Source: Deroplatys truncata
Lineage: Eukaryota; Arthropoda; Insecta; Mantodea; Mantidae
DNA: 64,000 bases
Assembly (NCBI GenBank): GCA_030765065.1
Contig: CM060984.1
Location: 99,863,488 to 99,927,487, forward strand
Direction: 5' to 3'
A program made the translations under genes and the position numbers. Of this stretch, positions 22,028 to 34,238 are shown one piece after another (position 1 is the stretch's first letter; every line of letters begins with the position of its first letter). Below the pieces are notes generated by a model. It saw only the letters and a list, made by a program, of their open reading frames with translations. It had not been told where the DNA came from and did not search any database.

Positions 22028-23004
22028 TGTGGCAGTAATTTGTATCACAATAATGTAAATGCCAGAGTGATTGTAGTGTAAATAAGCATTATTGTATGAC
22101 ATTGATTTGAGATGTTTGTTAATTATAAGCATTGTTAGGAAATAAGTTTACATGGCCTCACTGAAACTGACAATAGGAGCGGATAACAATGAGTGAGGGG
22201 GTGAGTTGTTTATCAATTATTAGAGACAAGCAAATGACGTCAGATTGGCGCGCTTTTCTTAGAAATGGCGGGAATTTCTTCTTTAGAGCATACGTTTTCG
22301 TAATTTTGATTGGATATAAAAATAGACGCTAATGTTGGCGCGTTTTATTAACCAATAGCAGCTCGGTTATAATCTTTAGGTATATCGGGGTGTGGGAGTA
22401 TAAAAAGCTAAAGTCAGAGGCAAGTATCGCCCAGTTCAACAAAATCATCCACGCATTACACGTCGCTGAGTCCAACGGAATCATTCAGAAGTTAAACGTC
22501 GCTCAGTTCATCAGAATCGTTTGCGAGTTACACGTCGCAATTCTACAGAATCTCTCGCGTCTTAAAGTTTGTTATAAATGTGAAACACGCGAATTAAAAA
22601 TGTGCAGCAAATAAGTGATCATAGTGATGTTAGAAAATATAACAGTTTCAGTCTGGCGTGTATCAAGAGTCAATATGTGAACTTAATTAATTGTGACGGT
22701 AATAAAAGTGTAAAAACAAATTCTTTTATCAGTGTTATCTTTGAGTAACAAATCCTTTCCTTTACACACCTTGATCAAGAGATATGCTCGACTTAATAAT
22801 ACTAGCTAGCCGGAGGACAATGAACCCAACATTCAAAGTAGTAATACAATAACAGGCGCCCAGCAAAAGATAACACGAAGTGACCGCGACAAATTGGCTT
22901 CCATACTTGGTGCAGATAAACATGAAGCATCCTCCAACCAACTACAAATATACTACTTCAAATTGGCTCCCAAACGTGGACTAACAAACAAACCATCGAC
23001 TCCA
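22028..23004 (+). repeat. Right LTR of the gypsy element
   Basis: 977 bp. Same landmarks as the left LTR: TATA at 22399, AATAAA at 22701, three primer-like motifs near the end. It carries about 12 extra bases (AAATAAGCATTA) near 22080. The CCTT duplication follows at 23005. Confidence 0.95.
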
Positions 23005-23296
23005 CCTTTAAGAATAATAAGCATGACCATATTCTTGATGTAATCGTGGAGTATACAAATAATTTCAAATACGTATTTTTCATTTTATTAAGGTAGTGCC
23101 ATGGCATGGGGGCATTACCCCCGGAGTCGCCGCTGCCCAGCAGTAGTCTGCGTTAGCTCTTACCAGAGTGCAGTACATGCTACTTGCACGAGGTCAAAAG
23201 TCCACTTGCAAATTAGATCCATCAAGTACCAATAACTTACGTCTTTCTCTGGAAAACAGCGCGTGCAGCTATTTCAATCCCATTAAATACATACGG

Positions 23297-23655
23297 GGCG
23301 ATGCCGTGGCCGAGTGGTTAGACCCTTGCCTCTCACCAAGGTGGCCCGGGTTCGATCCCGCAGGAACCCGATGTGGGATTTATGTTGGACGAAGCGGGTG
23401 TGCTCGGGTTTTCTCCAGGTTCTCCGGCTTCCCCCGCCGTTCATTCCAACAATTGCTCCATCATCACCTTTCCTTTCATTGATTTCGTCTTCATTTCATA
23501 TCATCTTCTTCCCTCATACCTCGCACGGGTCGAACCCTGTTCTGGTTCTTCATGCTCTGATTCAATGTTCACCTGCTCCTCTACAGGTCTCTGACCCTAA
23601 GCACGGTTGTAAGTCCTAGGGTGTGTAAGGCTTACATACGAGGAGGGTAAGCTGA
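23297..23655 (+). mobile_element. SINE with Leu/Ser-type tRNA head
   Basis: CGTGGCCGAGTGGTTAGA is a type II tRNA A-box, and CGGGTTCGATCCCG is the B-box with T stem. The body has CTCGGGTTTTCTCCAGG and long pyrimidine stretches. Open frames across it are incidental. Confidence 0.75.
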
Positions 23656-23922
23656 CTACAGATGATTAAAGGTGCACATGGTTTTAAATACTTTAATACC
23701 AAAGAACAAATATTGCATTAATCAGTAGCTTTTGTAGTTTTATTCTCTTCAGTTCTGGTAACAATAACAACATTCACGTTGCGAATGAATCCACTACATT
23801 TGGTTCCTCTTCTCCACTTTATGGAATCATCTTTGAGTGCCAAAATGTAAGCTGGTTTTAATTTACACATTCTTACTTTCTCAGTCAGCTGCTTATACAC
23901 GTAAGAGGAAGTACAGATATAG
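23656..23922. other. Unassigned sequence
   Basis: Nothing recognised. Confidence 0.35.
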
Positions 23923-24120
23923 GTTATACAACGGAGGGGGACACTTCGCGCATTGCGACCTACATAGACCTATTGTGGCTACCACCCCCAGGAGGAAGGG
24001 ATGAAGTGAAGGAACAACAGGAAGCAGACAGTCCATAGAGACGCGTGGAAATCCCTAGTAGTTCCAGGCTCGAAGCCTCGTCTTACTGCTGGAGCTGCCT
24101 AGGGAGGTGATGAACGAACC
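23923..24120 (-). mobile_element. SINE S1 fragment, body only
   Basis: Aligns with 11490-11660. Shared: CAACGGAGGGGGA, CCCAGGAGGAAGG, GAAATCCCTA/GAAGTCCCTA. The tRNA-like head is missing; family A sequence begins soon after 24140. Confidence 0.6.
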
Positions 24121-24248
24121 TTCGACCAAACAACTCTCAGGAAGAGGAAGCACATATTGTATTCCACCCAAAAATTCAATGCCGAGATTTCACTGGAAAT
24201 AAAGATTTTGATGCCCCGTGAAATCTATACAAGGCATTTTTAAAAAAA

Positions 24249-25133
24249 CCTGATGTGTTACGCTCACATGACTTTCTCTACTCTTGTACAAACTATTTTT
24301 ACAAACGATTATTCTCCATCTACTTCATGTTAATCGAGATAAACATTTGCAGACTCTATCTTATTTCTAATTTTCTTGTAGATGTAAGAGAAATATAGAA
24401 ATACAGTAGCCTTTAAGTACATACATATCTCTTAATAGCTGGTTGTTAGGTGCAGCACCATTCCCTTTGCCACAGATTAATACTTTTGCATATCCAAGAC
24501 AAAAAAATGAATAACGAATTCCCATTTGAGAAAATAAGTATTGAAAAATTTAAGGGAATAACAAGCAATATCTCGAAAATGGTTCACTCAACAACAAAAA
24601 TGTGTATGACATAAATTGTGTATTTTAACGCGATCTACATTTTTTGTGTAGTAAAATGTTGTCTATCTCTTATAGTTTACCAGTTATGCAAAAATCGTTC
24701 ACAATGAAGAATCCTTTTGGAGACATTCCCAGAAAATTCAAATATACATTTTATTTGTCATAAAAATATCTTAAACATATGATATTTTAATCAAAATCGT
24801 TAGAGCCGTTTTTGGGAAGATTAAAATTTTCGAAAAATCTTCCATGTAAAGGATAATCTGGGGTGGGGGGAATTTTCTTGAAAACCTTCGTGTCGCATCT
24901 CTGGAAGATACTGAACCTAAATACCGACTGTTTATTTGACTGTTCGTTTCTGAGTTATGCTGTTCACAAACAGACAAAGACACACACACACACACACGGA
25001 CATGTTTCCAAAAAGTCTTTTTTTGGATTCAGGGGGTCTCAAAACATGTATTTCCGGTGAAATCTCGGTTTCGAATTTTTGGGTGGAATACAATACTTCC
25101 CCTACTTACTATATGTAGTAGAGAAAGTAAAAA
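24249..25133 (+). mobile_element. Family A copy, complete, nested in family A
   Basis: Starts CCTGATGTG (the usual first T is C) and ends GAGAAAGTAAAA. It has a (CA)n tract at 24978-24998. Identity with 14966-15845 is high. Confidence 0.88.
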
Positions 25134-25136
25134 GGT

Positions 25137-25185
25137 TCGTCTCCTTCTCCCTCTCCCTCCCTCTCCCTCTCTCTCTCTGCATTGT
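25137..25185. repeat. CT-rich tract
   Basis: CTCCCTCTCC and CTCTCTCT runs stand at the place of the CA/GT tract in the minus-strand family A copy. Confidence 0.7.
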
Positions 25186-25650
25186 GTTTGTGCGCACGCG
25201 TGTCTGTTTGTCTATGAACAACATAACGTTAAAGCAAAATATTCATAAATACCAAACTTGGCAATTAAATTCAGTGTCTTCCAAAGATGTGACAAGAAAA
25301 TGTTCAAGAAAACCCCCGAACCCAAACTACCCTTCACTTAGAACGGTATTCCATGTTTTTGTTCGACTTTAATAATTTTGATTAAAATAGAATATATTTA
25401 AGGTATTTACATGACAAATAAAATACGTAGCTCTAATTTTCTGGAAATAGCCTATGAAGTCCTCTTCATCCGGAAGGAGTTTTGTATAACGGATAAACCA
25501 TAGACATAAACAAAAACGTATTACACAAAAAGTTTAGAATTCATTAATACATACCATTTATTACAAATACCTTTTTTGTGGCATCAGCCATTTCCAGATA
25601 TTTGTTATTATTTGTTTGAATCTTTTAGACTTTTGTAACATTTTACTCTA

Positions 25651-26177
25651 AATACACGTTTGAGATTCCCTAACTCCAATAAAAGCATTTTTAAAAAAAG
25701 GTCCGTGTCGTGCGCATCTGTGTGTCTGTGAACAGCATAATACAAAAACGAAAAGCCACTTGAATACCGAACTTGGTATTTCAGTTCAGCATCTTCTAAA
25801 CATGCGACACGAAGATTTTCAAGAAAACCCTCCACCCCAAACTACCTTTGCGTGAAAATTTTCTGAAAGTGTAGATTTTCTCAAAAATGCTGTGAATATT
25901 TTGATTAAAATACGACATCTTTAAGATATTTTCATGATAATTAAAATGTATAATTTGAATTTTCTATGAATAGCCTCTGAAGTGCTCTTCATTCTAAATG
26001 ACTTTTCTGTAAACTGTAAGAGAAAACAAAATCGTACTGCACACAAAAATGTAGATCTCATCGAAGCACACAATTTATGTCAATAAAAATGGTTATGGCG
26101 TTAACCATTTCCGAGATATTCTTTGTTATTGCTTTGAATTTTCAGATACTTTATACTTTTTCCCAACTGAAAAACGC

Positions 26178-26256
<79 letters not shown>

Positions 26257-26397
26257 ATAATATTATTATTATTATGCATTTTTCGTGTTCGTACAAAGAG
26301 AATAGAATTTCAAAAGTATCACACAGCAACCAACTTTGAAAGGGTTAGGTATAGCTTTAGCTTAATGTATTCATCTTATACCTACAACGAAATGTGC
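25651..26397 (-). mobile_element. Family A copy, diverged, carrying a long (ATT)n tract
   Basis: Minus-strand family A from TAAATACACGTTTGAGA to CCTACAACGAAATGTG. The internal segment that reads GCTATTCGTTTTT in other copies has become the (ATT)n tract 26179-26275, and family sequence resumes after it. Confidence 0.7.
26179..26275. repeat. (ATT)n microsatellite
   Basis: Nearly pure trinucleotide tract inside a family A copy, with a TAATAATA flip near its end. Confidence 0.95.
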
Positions 26398-27400
26398 GTC
26401 GTCCTTACCTCTTTGTTTATATTTAGAGAATGCAGTCCGTCGGTCACCTCCTAATGACGTGTTACTCATTGAGGAGTAGGGTTCGAATACCCGTTGTAGT
26501 TATTTTGTGGTAGAAACATGTTTTCGTTGATCTCCAGAGCGCGATACGTACAGGCTCAATTGCCTAACAAAATAACTAGCGTCACAGCATATAAAATTCA
26601 ACACACATTTTCTTTTCATTGTTCCGAGTGGTAACAGGAAACTAACAACCAACCTTTCAAGTTGTCTGTTAAACAAAGTACATGGTTACACTTCGACTTC
26701 CACCAGCGCATTATTTAATCACTTGTCTAACAGCATATAAAAAGCTTCTGCATCTTTAGTTACTCTTTCCGCAAATATTTTAGCACATATATCACTTGGC
26801 GGTTGTGTTGAAAACTGGGTTACATTCTTAAAATAGTTCTGGCGGGAAAATTTTGTTGCGAGGAGCACAGATTCCTCCTGCTTTCGAAGTCCAAAACTGT
26901 CTAAAATTTTGACAAGCACCTCAAATATGTACGATTCTGAGAGGCGTGAAAGTGAAGCTTACTAACTAATTATATTGGTCCTCGAGCTGGTGCGAATGTA
27001 CTTTACGTTTAAACACTAATATATTTCTATTGACCTGATTAGCCAGCTCGGGGTCACATGGTAGAATACAGTGAAAAATCCCCTGTTTATGAATGATTTC
27101 CGACTTTCCCTAGTGTTAGTTACTTGTGTCCTATTTGAACACCAACTAATAAAGAGTTTTACCAACATGTAACACACAGTGTAATAACCTTTACTCTTGC
27201 TTCTTTTTAACGCTTGTTAAATTTCTGCTGTGCAGAAGTCTAAAATTACAAAAAATAAAATATCAGTGCAGACATACTTCTTTACGTTCCAAATGTGAAT
27301 GAACCCTGCTATATAATAAAATGATAACATAAATGAGACAATAAATATACAAACATGATTAAATCATAGAAGAGGTGTAAATATTGTCTCAAATGTGTAA
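26398..27400. other. Unassigned sequence
   Basis: No gene recognised. The minus-strand frame 26719-26919 has protein-like composition but no family signature. GGGTTCGAATACCC near 26469 is a B-box-like palindrome without a matching A-box. Confidence 0.35.
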
Positions 27401-28358
27401 ATGAGCAATGGTTTATCTGTATTAAGAACAAGTAGTTAGAGATATAGCTTTTGTAAGCATAATTTGTAGAAGAACTAGAGCAAGTCATGTGAATGTAACA
27501 CATCAGCATTTTTACTGCTATACATAGTAGGTAGCGAAGGTATTGCATTCCATTAAAAAATTCGATACCAATATTTCATCGGAAATGTTTTGAGGTCCCC
27601 TAAATAAAAAAAGAGTATTTTTACTAAAAGGTCCGTGTGTGCCTGTGAACAGTGTAACTCGAAAAAGAAATGTCGGATAAATACCAAACTTGGTATTTAG
27701 GTTCAGTATCTTCCAGAGATGCGACATGTAGATCTTCATGAAAATGCCCCTAACGCAAACTACCGTTTACATAGAAAATATTTTGAAACTTTTTTAATTT
27801 TCAAAAAATGCCTCTAACGATTTTAATTAAAATGCCGTATATTAAACATATTTACATTACAAACATTACAAATAAAAATGTGTATCCTCAATTTTCTGGT
27901 AATAGTGTGTGAAGTCCTCTTCATTCGGAAGAAATTTTGTATAATTTTGAATAACTGGTAAACATTAAGCGATAGACGAAGGCATACTAAAAATGGAGAT
28001 CTCTTTAAAACGTAATTTATTTCAACCACCTTTTTTGTGTCATCAGCCATTTCCGAGATATCCGTTATTAATTGTTCGAATTGTTCAATACTTTGTCATT
28101 CTTTTCAAGTGCTTTCGATATTCTGTTGTTTCTCAAATTTTAAGGCCAGTACATAGCGTCTAGTTATTAAACATTTGAATATCGCTATTCCATTTATATC
28201 TATAACCAAATATGCAAGGCAACTATTTCCAGAAAGTTTTATCTCGATTAAAATGAATAAAATAGGAAAACAAACTTTCGTAAGAATAATTTGTACACGC
28301 AAATAATAAGCGCTAGAGGGTAGAGAAAGTCATGTGAGTGATACATCAGAGTTTTTAA
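27401..28358 (-). mobile_element. Two adjoining family A copies (minus), diverged subfamily
   Basis: 27401-27512 is the 5' end of one copy (GTGAATGTAACACATCAG). 27513-28358 is a nearly complete second copy from TTTACTGCTATACATAGTAGG to GTGATACATCAGA. They abut head to tail at the A-rich junction. Confidence 0.75.
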
Positions 28359-28439
28359 AGTGCTGTCCCTATTCAGGTTTTCTCGCAGTTTCATGGGAAG
28401 AGCATTTAGCAACCAGCTTTTAGACACCTGACTATGATT

Positions 28440-28622
28440 CGGTTTCCTCTGTTCTCCTTGTGGCTTCAGTTAATTGTGTAATGGAACTATTTCTGCGAAA
28501 GTTTAACTGGATTAACGTGAAGTGGATGAAAAATAAGCTTTCGTAAGAATAGTTTGTAGAAGCTATATAAAATAAACGATAGTAGAGAAACTTATGTGAA
28601 TGCAACTAATCAGATTTTTTTA
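28440..28622 (-). mobile_element. Family A fragment, 5' end
   Basis: Contains AAATAAGCTTTCGTAAGAATAG, AAACGATAGTAGAGAAA and GAATGCAACTAATCAGA. These are the 5'-end landmarks of the diverged subfamily in reverse. Confidence 0.65.
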
Positions 28623-28753
28623 CTTTTTCTAGCACCTAGGTAGAGAATTAATACATACCACCCTAAAATTCGATGTCGAGATTTCATCAGTGATACTTGC
28701 TTTGAGGCCTCCTAAATCCTAAGAACTAATTTATAGGATAAGTTACATGTATG

Positions 28754-29640
28754 CGATCCGAGCGGGATTGCTAAGGCGGTAACGTCTGTGGCTCCATCCG
28801 GGAGGTCATCGGTTCGATTTCCGCGGCCAACGATCCTGACCCATGCGTTTTTCAGTGGTTTCTCCGGGTCGCTAGGCGAATGCTGGGAAGTTCATTACAT
28901 CCCCGAATTTCCTGTCCCTCCATTTCACCTCCATTCTCATTTCACTTCATCTTTCATCTGATTGATCTGTTTCAGGATTGAAAGTGTCGGCGGGAGTCTC
29001 GACGTTGCATGGCAGGGGAAAAGAGTGCCCTATGTAACCATTCGTTCCCCGGAATGGGGGCTGTCTCCAAGTCCTGGGTCCCCAGTGGGATGTTGTCTGC
29101 AGGGGGAGGGGAGCCGGTCTATCAGCTGCCCTCCGGGGAGTTTCAATCTGGAAACTGTAGGAACCCTGCCCTCTGTCTGTCGTGCCTCCTGGTCCGGCCG
29201 TCCTCCCTCCTCTCACCTCACTCCTCCCTCCCAGGTCGTCCTCCGTGGTGTAGTGGTAACCATGCTAGCCTTTAGTTCCCGAGGACGCGGGTTCAAATCC
29301 AGCGGAGGGCGATGGATTTTTTCGGGCGTAAAAATCCTTAGCATGGCTTCCTTAGGAAGAGAAGTAAAGCCGGTGGTCCCGTGTCATAGATTTACAGCAC
29401 GTAAAAGAACCTCAAGCCTGATAAAGAGGCCTCTGAGAAAAATTACCTGTATTTCACACACATAGAGAATGGAATGCTAAGGAGCACAACAGTTAAAGAG
29501 CGTTCATAAATAAAACTCATTTTTCCCCCCTTCCGGGAGCATCCTATCAGGGGCTTAGGCATAAAAGATCTTATAGGTTGAGGTGCTAATTCCCCCTCCG
29601 TACCTAATCCTGGTCATTCTTCTCCTATGTGTATGCCAAA
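28754..29640 (+). mobile_element. SINE S1 with a SINE S2 inserted
   Basis: S1 head 28754-28832 has the B-box CGGTTCGATTTCCG, followed by GATCCTGACCCATGCG and the body to about 29226. S2 occupies 29229-29512. S1-like pyrimidine sequence seems to resume to about 29640. The 167- and 89-residue frames here lie wholly in SINE sequence. Confidence 0.7.
29229..29512 (+). mobile_element. SINE S2, tRNA-derived
   Basis: The head TCCTCCGTGGTGTAGTGGT (A-box) and GCGGGTTCAAATCCAGC (B-box) folds as a tRNA, with acceptor stem TCCTCCG/CGGAGGG. The body has CACGTAAAAGAACCTCAA and AGTTAAAGAGCGTTCATAAATAAAA. Other copies: 40619, 42806 (minus), 44531. Confidence 0.85.
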
Positions 29641-29890
29641 GGGAGATTTACAATAAAATCTCCCCTAAACCAAACTGCCCTTTACGTGGAGTATGTTTTG
29701 TTATTTTTATTTGTTTTGACTGAAGTACTACATGTTTAAATATTTCATTAATAATAAAATATATGTATCGAATTTTCTAAGGATAACCTACGAATTTCAC
29801 TTTGTTTGGAATGTATTTGATATAATTTTTATGTGGTAAACAATTAGAACATGTACTTATCTGGAGTAATATGAAAATAATAGAAAAATA

Positions 29891-30555
29891 TTATGTCAGC
29901 GTTTTACTTCACCTGCGCTTAAATGTGTATGTTAAAACAGCATTCCTTTCGATCAAAAAATTTAATTTTGATCACAGTGGAAATATATGTTCTTTAAGTT
30001 CCTGAAACCAAAAATTGTACATTTACAAGAAAATTATCCCTGTCTGGTCTAAATAATAAATACATATGTTCGTGTATTCCAATTATTCTTTATTAATTCA
30101 ATAAAGGGAATATATATAATTAAATTTATTATTATATACTAAAGTATTTTTTTCAAGTAGACAGATTCCATTAGTCTATGAGCAGCACAACAAAAAAGCT
30201 AACAGGTGAACGGATACAAAATATATTACTTCATTTAGATGTTTAAACACACAATCCAAATATTTTTGAAGTTCTCTACAGCGGAAATAACTCTTTAGAT
30301 AGAGCAATTTAGCTATATTTTTATTTTTCCAGAAACTCAAACAATATTTATTGAAAATTTATGTTTGGATATTGGAAAGACAAATAAAATCACACTTTGA
30401 ATTTTTATTGAATTTTATAAAACTCGAAAATCTTAGATATCCACAAACATTTACTTTGAGAATATTGAAAAGATTCAAGTATACACGTTATATTTATCGT
30501 AAAACATAAAATGACGGTATTATTTTAGCTACCATTTGCGAAACATTCGTTGCAG
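29891..30555. other. Unassigned AT-rich sequence
   Basis: No gene or repeat recognised. Confidence 0.4.
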
Positions 30556-30557
30556 TA

Positions 30558-31889
30558 CAGGGTAATTTATGAAGCACTGACACATTTCTTTAATTATTCT
30601 GTTCGAAATTCACTCAATGCTCCAACTTAGCACCAAATTAAGCAGAACGTTCTAGAGTTTCGATTACCTGTCACTAGATGCGCAGATGTTCATGTTTTAT
30701 TCGTAATTGTTAGTTTTATTGTCAGCAACTGTTTTTGAGATTTTGTTCTAGTCAACATGAAAATGGAGTGCACAATAAATGAACGACTCTTCCTTGTAAA
30801 GCAATACTGGATTACGAATTCAATTACAGCTACTCAAAGAGCATACCAGAGAGAATTTGGCGTTCGGAATCCTCCCCAAAGAAACACAATACTGGGACTG
30901 GTAAACAAATTGGAAACAAGTGGATCTCTGGTGAGCGAAAAAGGCAAAACTCGTTCATCTAGGCTTCCCACGGTTGTTGTTGATGTAAGAGTACGACTGG
31001 ATCAGTCACCCAAAAAATCATTAAGCCGTTTGTTGCAGGAGACAGGGTACAGCTACTCAATGTGTCAAAGAGTTGTGAAAAGTCAGGCCTAAAGCCGTAT
31101 ATGATTACGGTTGTCCATCAGTTTCAGGAACCAGATAAGGATGGACGACTGAATTATTGTCTTTGGTTTCAGGCGTTCATTGTGCAAAATCCTGCCATAT
31201 TGTCCATCACATGGTTCACAGATGTAGTATTGTTCCATTTATCCGGCTATGTGAACTCAAATAACTCACGCAATTGGGCCAGTGAAAATCCACATGTTAT
31301 TTATGAAGCACCTATGCACCCGGTTAATACCGGAGTTTGGTGCGCAATATCCGCACAGAGAATAGTGAGACCATATTTTTGTTGAAAACAACGTGAACAC
31401 TGCAGAGTGCCGACGGATTTTCATGGAGTTTACTGAGCAACTAACGATGTAGAGCTGAGTCCAGAATATTTTCAGCAGGACGGCGCACATGCCATACATC
31501 AAATGAATCCATGGCACTAATGGCAAGTTTCTTTGACGACCGGATCATCTCCAAGAACCTGTGGCCAACGAGATCTCCGGATTTGACATCGCTGGACTTC
31601 TTTCTATGGGGTTACTTAAAAGACAGGGTTTATGCCACACTCTCCAGACATTGGACGATCTGAAGCACATTACACAGGAGATTCAAGCTATTGACCTCCA
31701 ACGCGTGGCCATGGAACGACGCCTTGAGTTGTGCCTTATGCAGGATGAAGGACATTTTCAACATTTGCTATAGAGGTAAATAATCTACCAAAACTCCTCC
31801 GCATTTCAGGTATAATAAGTTGTCGCTGGTATTACTCGTTTTGAAACAATTAAAGAAATAAATGTCCCAGTACTTCATAAATCACCCTG
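30558..31889 (+). mobile_element. Mariner/Tc1-superfamily transposon with both ends
   Basis: Left end CAGGGTAATTTATGAAGCAC and right end complementary to it (GTACTTCATAAATCACCCTG). The match continues inward to about 40 bp (AATTAAAGAAAT). TA precedes the left end; AA follows the right, so one base of the duplication has probably mutated. Total 1332 bp. Related in protein to 7694-9849 but with different ends. Confidence 0.9.
30757..31773 (+). pseudogene. Mariner-type transposase, frameshifted
   Basis: 30757-31092: helix-turn-helix N-terminus with SPKKSLSRLLQETGYSYSM. After a frameshift near 31085, 31062-31385 reads ITWFTDVVLFHLSGYVN (first Asp) and GVWCAISAQRIVRPYF. A stop at 31385 and further shifts follow. 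FQQDGAH (second Asp) is encoded near 31470 and the TSPD-like third Asp region near 31580. The end QDEGHFQHLL is in frame 31561-31773. Length and order fit one transposase of about 340 residues. It is inactive as read. Confidence 0.85.
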
Positions 31890-32204
31890 AATGTTTAAGT
31901 TACTCCAGGCTGTAGTTTATTTCGGTGCATGATTTAAGTAAATCTTTAAACGCGTGTATTGTTATTTCTAATTCTGAGAAATATTACTTGTGACGTAAAC
32001 ACATAATTATGTTCGCACTTAATTAAGCCAAGATTGCCTAACTTGAAAACATTTTTATGCAAACCTATTTTATCTTATTAGTGGATAGAACAATAATTTT
32101 ATATGAATATTTTAATATGGAAGGAATATAATGTGAACTGGTAAAATAGGTAGAATATTTGTGTAGTAGATTTTTCTTCATTGCTTCTAATTTTGTAGAA
32201 CATT
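31890..32204. other. Unassigned AT-rich sequence
   Basis: Nothing recognised. Confidence 0.4.
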
Positions 32205-32734
32205 TTAACCCTGCTATTCTGCTTAAAATATGAGTAAACTCTTGGTACATGGGTCTAATGACCCGAGGGACAAAATTGTTAGAGATGGTATTCAGGAAAT
32301 GTTTTTCATGAGATTTAATTTAACTCAAATTTTGTTTGACACAAATAAAACATTATATAATGTATCGTTGGTATTGATCAAAATTTCACCAAAGAGACCT
32401 AGATATTTTCAACACAAATCATTTAAAAAATATAAGCAAATGTCAATGTAATTTTTCCCTTTCTTTTTAGCATGGTTCAAAATACAATAAAATAATAATG
32501 AATACATTTATTTTCAACAATAGTTATCAAAATATAAATAACTTACAATATAATTATTTCTTTTGACTGTAAAACATTAATCAAAATGCACGAAAATAAT
32601 AATGGATAAACTGAACTGAACAAAATACAAAGGAAAGATAATGGACGTTTCTTTTGAAAATGGAACGGTGATAAGAATACAAATACAAATAATAATAATA
32701 AATAATATCTGGCATTTTCTACATATAAAAAATA

Positions 32735-33292
32735 AAACCCACCGACTCAGTATCAACAGTTACGTTTGATGCAGGTTTATATACGTAATTTGGCAAGCAT
32801 TTCCACCACTGTTCCCTTAAGTCCGCTATAGGTGTTAGTTTCTCACTTGTTTGAGATCTTCTGACGTAATTTTAATTAAATCTTCCAATTTGTACACACT
32901 TGCCCATTAATATTAGTCATATTCAACACAATATTGCAAAGGATTTTGTTTATAATTATTTGAGAAGCAGATTTTATATCATTTACTCCAGACGTAGCAT
33001 ATCTAGTTTGACCAGATGTTTATTATGTTTGCACTGGATGCTCTTCCATGTTGTGGAAAATATAATAAAGATAATAAATGTGCTTATCTTTCGATTTAAC
33101 TACTTCCCCAGTTTGCATATTGCCACTGCTAACTTCATTGTCTAAGTACCCTCTTCTGATTCTGACAGAATGAATGTTGTCTTCACTAGTTTGGTTTTCT
33201 TCTGAAATATCCTTCCCACTACCCGATACATTGCCCAATGCATCCAATTCACTTTTATTTAGGCAATGTTTTGTCACGTTAGAATACGTCAC
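32735..33292 (-). pseudogene. piggyBac-like transposase remnant
   Basis: The minus strand reads EKLTPIADLREQWW...LPNYVYKPASNVTVDTESVGF, which lines up with the piggyBac core before and at its first catalytic Asp (KLAPIRDLW...NVTVDE-L--F). Upstream in another frame is an acidic N-terminus (33023-33292, DISEENQTSEDN). The rest of the catalytic domain is missing. The call rests on a short but characteristic motif string; frames are broken. Confidence 0.6.
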
Positions 33293-33370
33293 TATTTACT
33301 GTAATAACTAAAATTTCCTCTTCATTCAACATTCAAACTGACTTTGTTCTCCAATATTTACTTCAAAAAT

Positions 33371-33391
33371 AATATATATATATATATATAT
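33371..33391. repeat. (TA)n microsatellite
   Basis: About ten TA units inside the piggyBac-like region. Confidence 0.9.
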
Positions 33392-33837
33392 CTTCGTTGT
33401 TGCATATGTAAGCAGAGACCTGCATTGTTGTGTACACTGACATGGGAATAGATTTGGAAAATTAAAGTTTTTGAAGGAAATGCAGAACTGAATATTAAGA
33501 GCAATCGGTTCATTATCCCCAAGGAACATAAGTGTAACAATTTCATCTATAAAAATGTAATAATTTATTTTAAAAAATTCAACGTTTTATGAGAAGTAGA
33601 TATAACTAGAAAAAAATACATAAAATTACAACTATTACCCATTAAATTTAAATTAGTAACAGGAAGATATATTCCATGTGGAGTCATATTGACCCAAAGA
33701 CAACAACATGGGTAAAACAGCTGAATAAATCTGTATGTCTGGAATATTTTGAATGAAACTAAGGAAGTGAATGCGAAAGAAAAAGATCTTAAAATGTAAC
33801 GCTTATACGCTTCATGTGTGGGCAATAATGATACGGG

Positions 33838-34102
33838 TAGCCGAAGTGCTTAAGGCACGGATTTGTGAAAGGGATGTCCACGGTTCAAATCCCGCCAGGC
33901 CCTTCCTCCCTGACTGAAGTTTTTCCAGATTTTCCTTCTTCATAATTGACAAAAGTTGGGAAGATAGGTGACCTAAAGTTAGACCTGGAATGTTTCCACC
34001 TAAAATTCCTTTCCCATATATGGTTACATTGCATACTTATATCTTCAGTCTCTACCGCCTGTGGTGCCATATCTATGAACGGGCGTTAAACACTACTAAA
34101 AT
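33838..34102 (+). mobile_element. SINE with Leu/Ser-like tRNA head
   Basis: GGGTAGCCGAAGTGCTTAAG (A-box) and CACGGTTCAAATCCCG (B-box) with a long variable arm. The body runs through TTTTTCCAGATTTTCC and ends GGGCGTTAAACACTACTAAA, next to a family A copy. Confidence 0.75.
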
Positions 34103-34238
34103 TTTGAGGTGCTGCGTTCACATGCCTTTATCTACTCACTCTTTACAAACTATTCTTACGAAAGTTTATTATTCTGTCTGCTTCTTGTTAATCAAAATAA
34201 ACTTTGAAGTGGTGTATTTGTAATATTTATATTTAATT

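Larger units (their letters stand above)
13020..23004 (+). mobile_element. Ty3/gypsy LTR retrotransposon, full length but defective
   Basis: Left LTR 13020-13991 and right LTR 22028-23004 both start TGTGGCAG and end ACTCCA. CCTT directly flanks both outer edges (13016-13019 and 23005-23008), a 4-bp target duplication as expected for gypsy elements. Inside are a tRNA-Lys-like primer site, gag, protease, RT, RNase H and integrase in gypsy order, with integrase last. The LTRs differ by scattered substitutions and one indel of about 12 bp, so the insertion is fairly young. Coding is broken by several frameshifts, one stop, a family A insertion and a 469-bp tandem duplication. No env-like frame lies between integrase and the right LTR. 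Confidence 0.95.
24148..25650 (-). mobile_element. Family A copy (minus), split by a plus-strand copy
   Basis: 24148-24248 is the 3' end of a minus-strand copy up to GGCATTTTTAAAAAAA. 25134-25650 continues it from GGTTCGTCTCC through AACATAACGTTAAAGC. The plus copy 24249-25133 sits exactly in the A-run between. Confidence 0.8.
28623..29890 (-). mobile_element. Family A copy (minus) interrupted by SINEs
   Basis: 28623-28735 is the 3' end (AAAATTCGATGTCGAGATTTCATC). After the SINE cluster 28754-29640, family sequence goes on at 29645 (TCTCCCCTAAACCAAACTGCC) to about 29890. Confidence 0.65.
32205..33710 (-). mobile_element. piggyBac-like element, degraded
   Basis: TTAACCCTGC at 32205 has the TTAA target and CCC start of piggyBac ends. 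GGGTCTAATGACCCG follows at about 32251, the near-palindrome common in piggyBac-like termini. GTCATATTGACCC near 33684 may belong to the other end, but no closing TTAA could be fixed. The transposase remains lie between, on the minus strand. Confidence 0.55.

Noticed and set aside
26719..26919. 66-residue minus-strand frame as a small gene
   Set aside because: No start context, splice signals or family match that I can point to.
29229..29302. Functional tRNA gene
   Set aside because: The same head recurs three more times with the same non-tRNA body; it is SINE S2.
28962..29465. 167-residue and neighbouring frames near 29 kb as genes
   Set aside because: They lie in GC-rich SINE bodies and heads.
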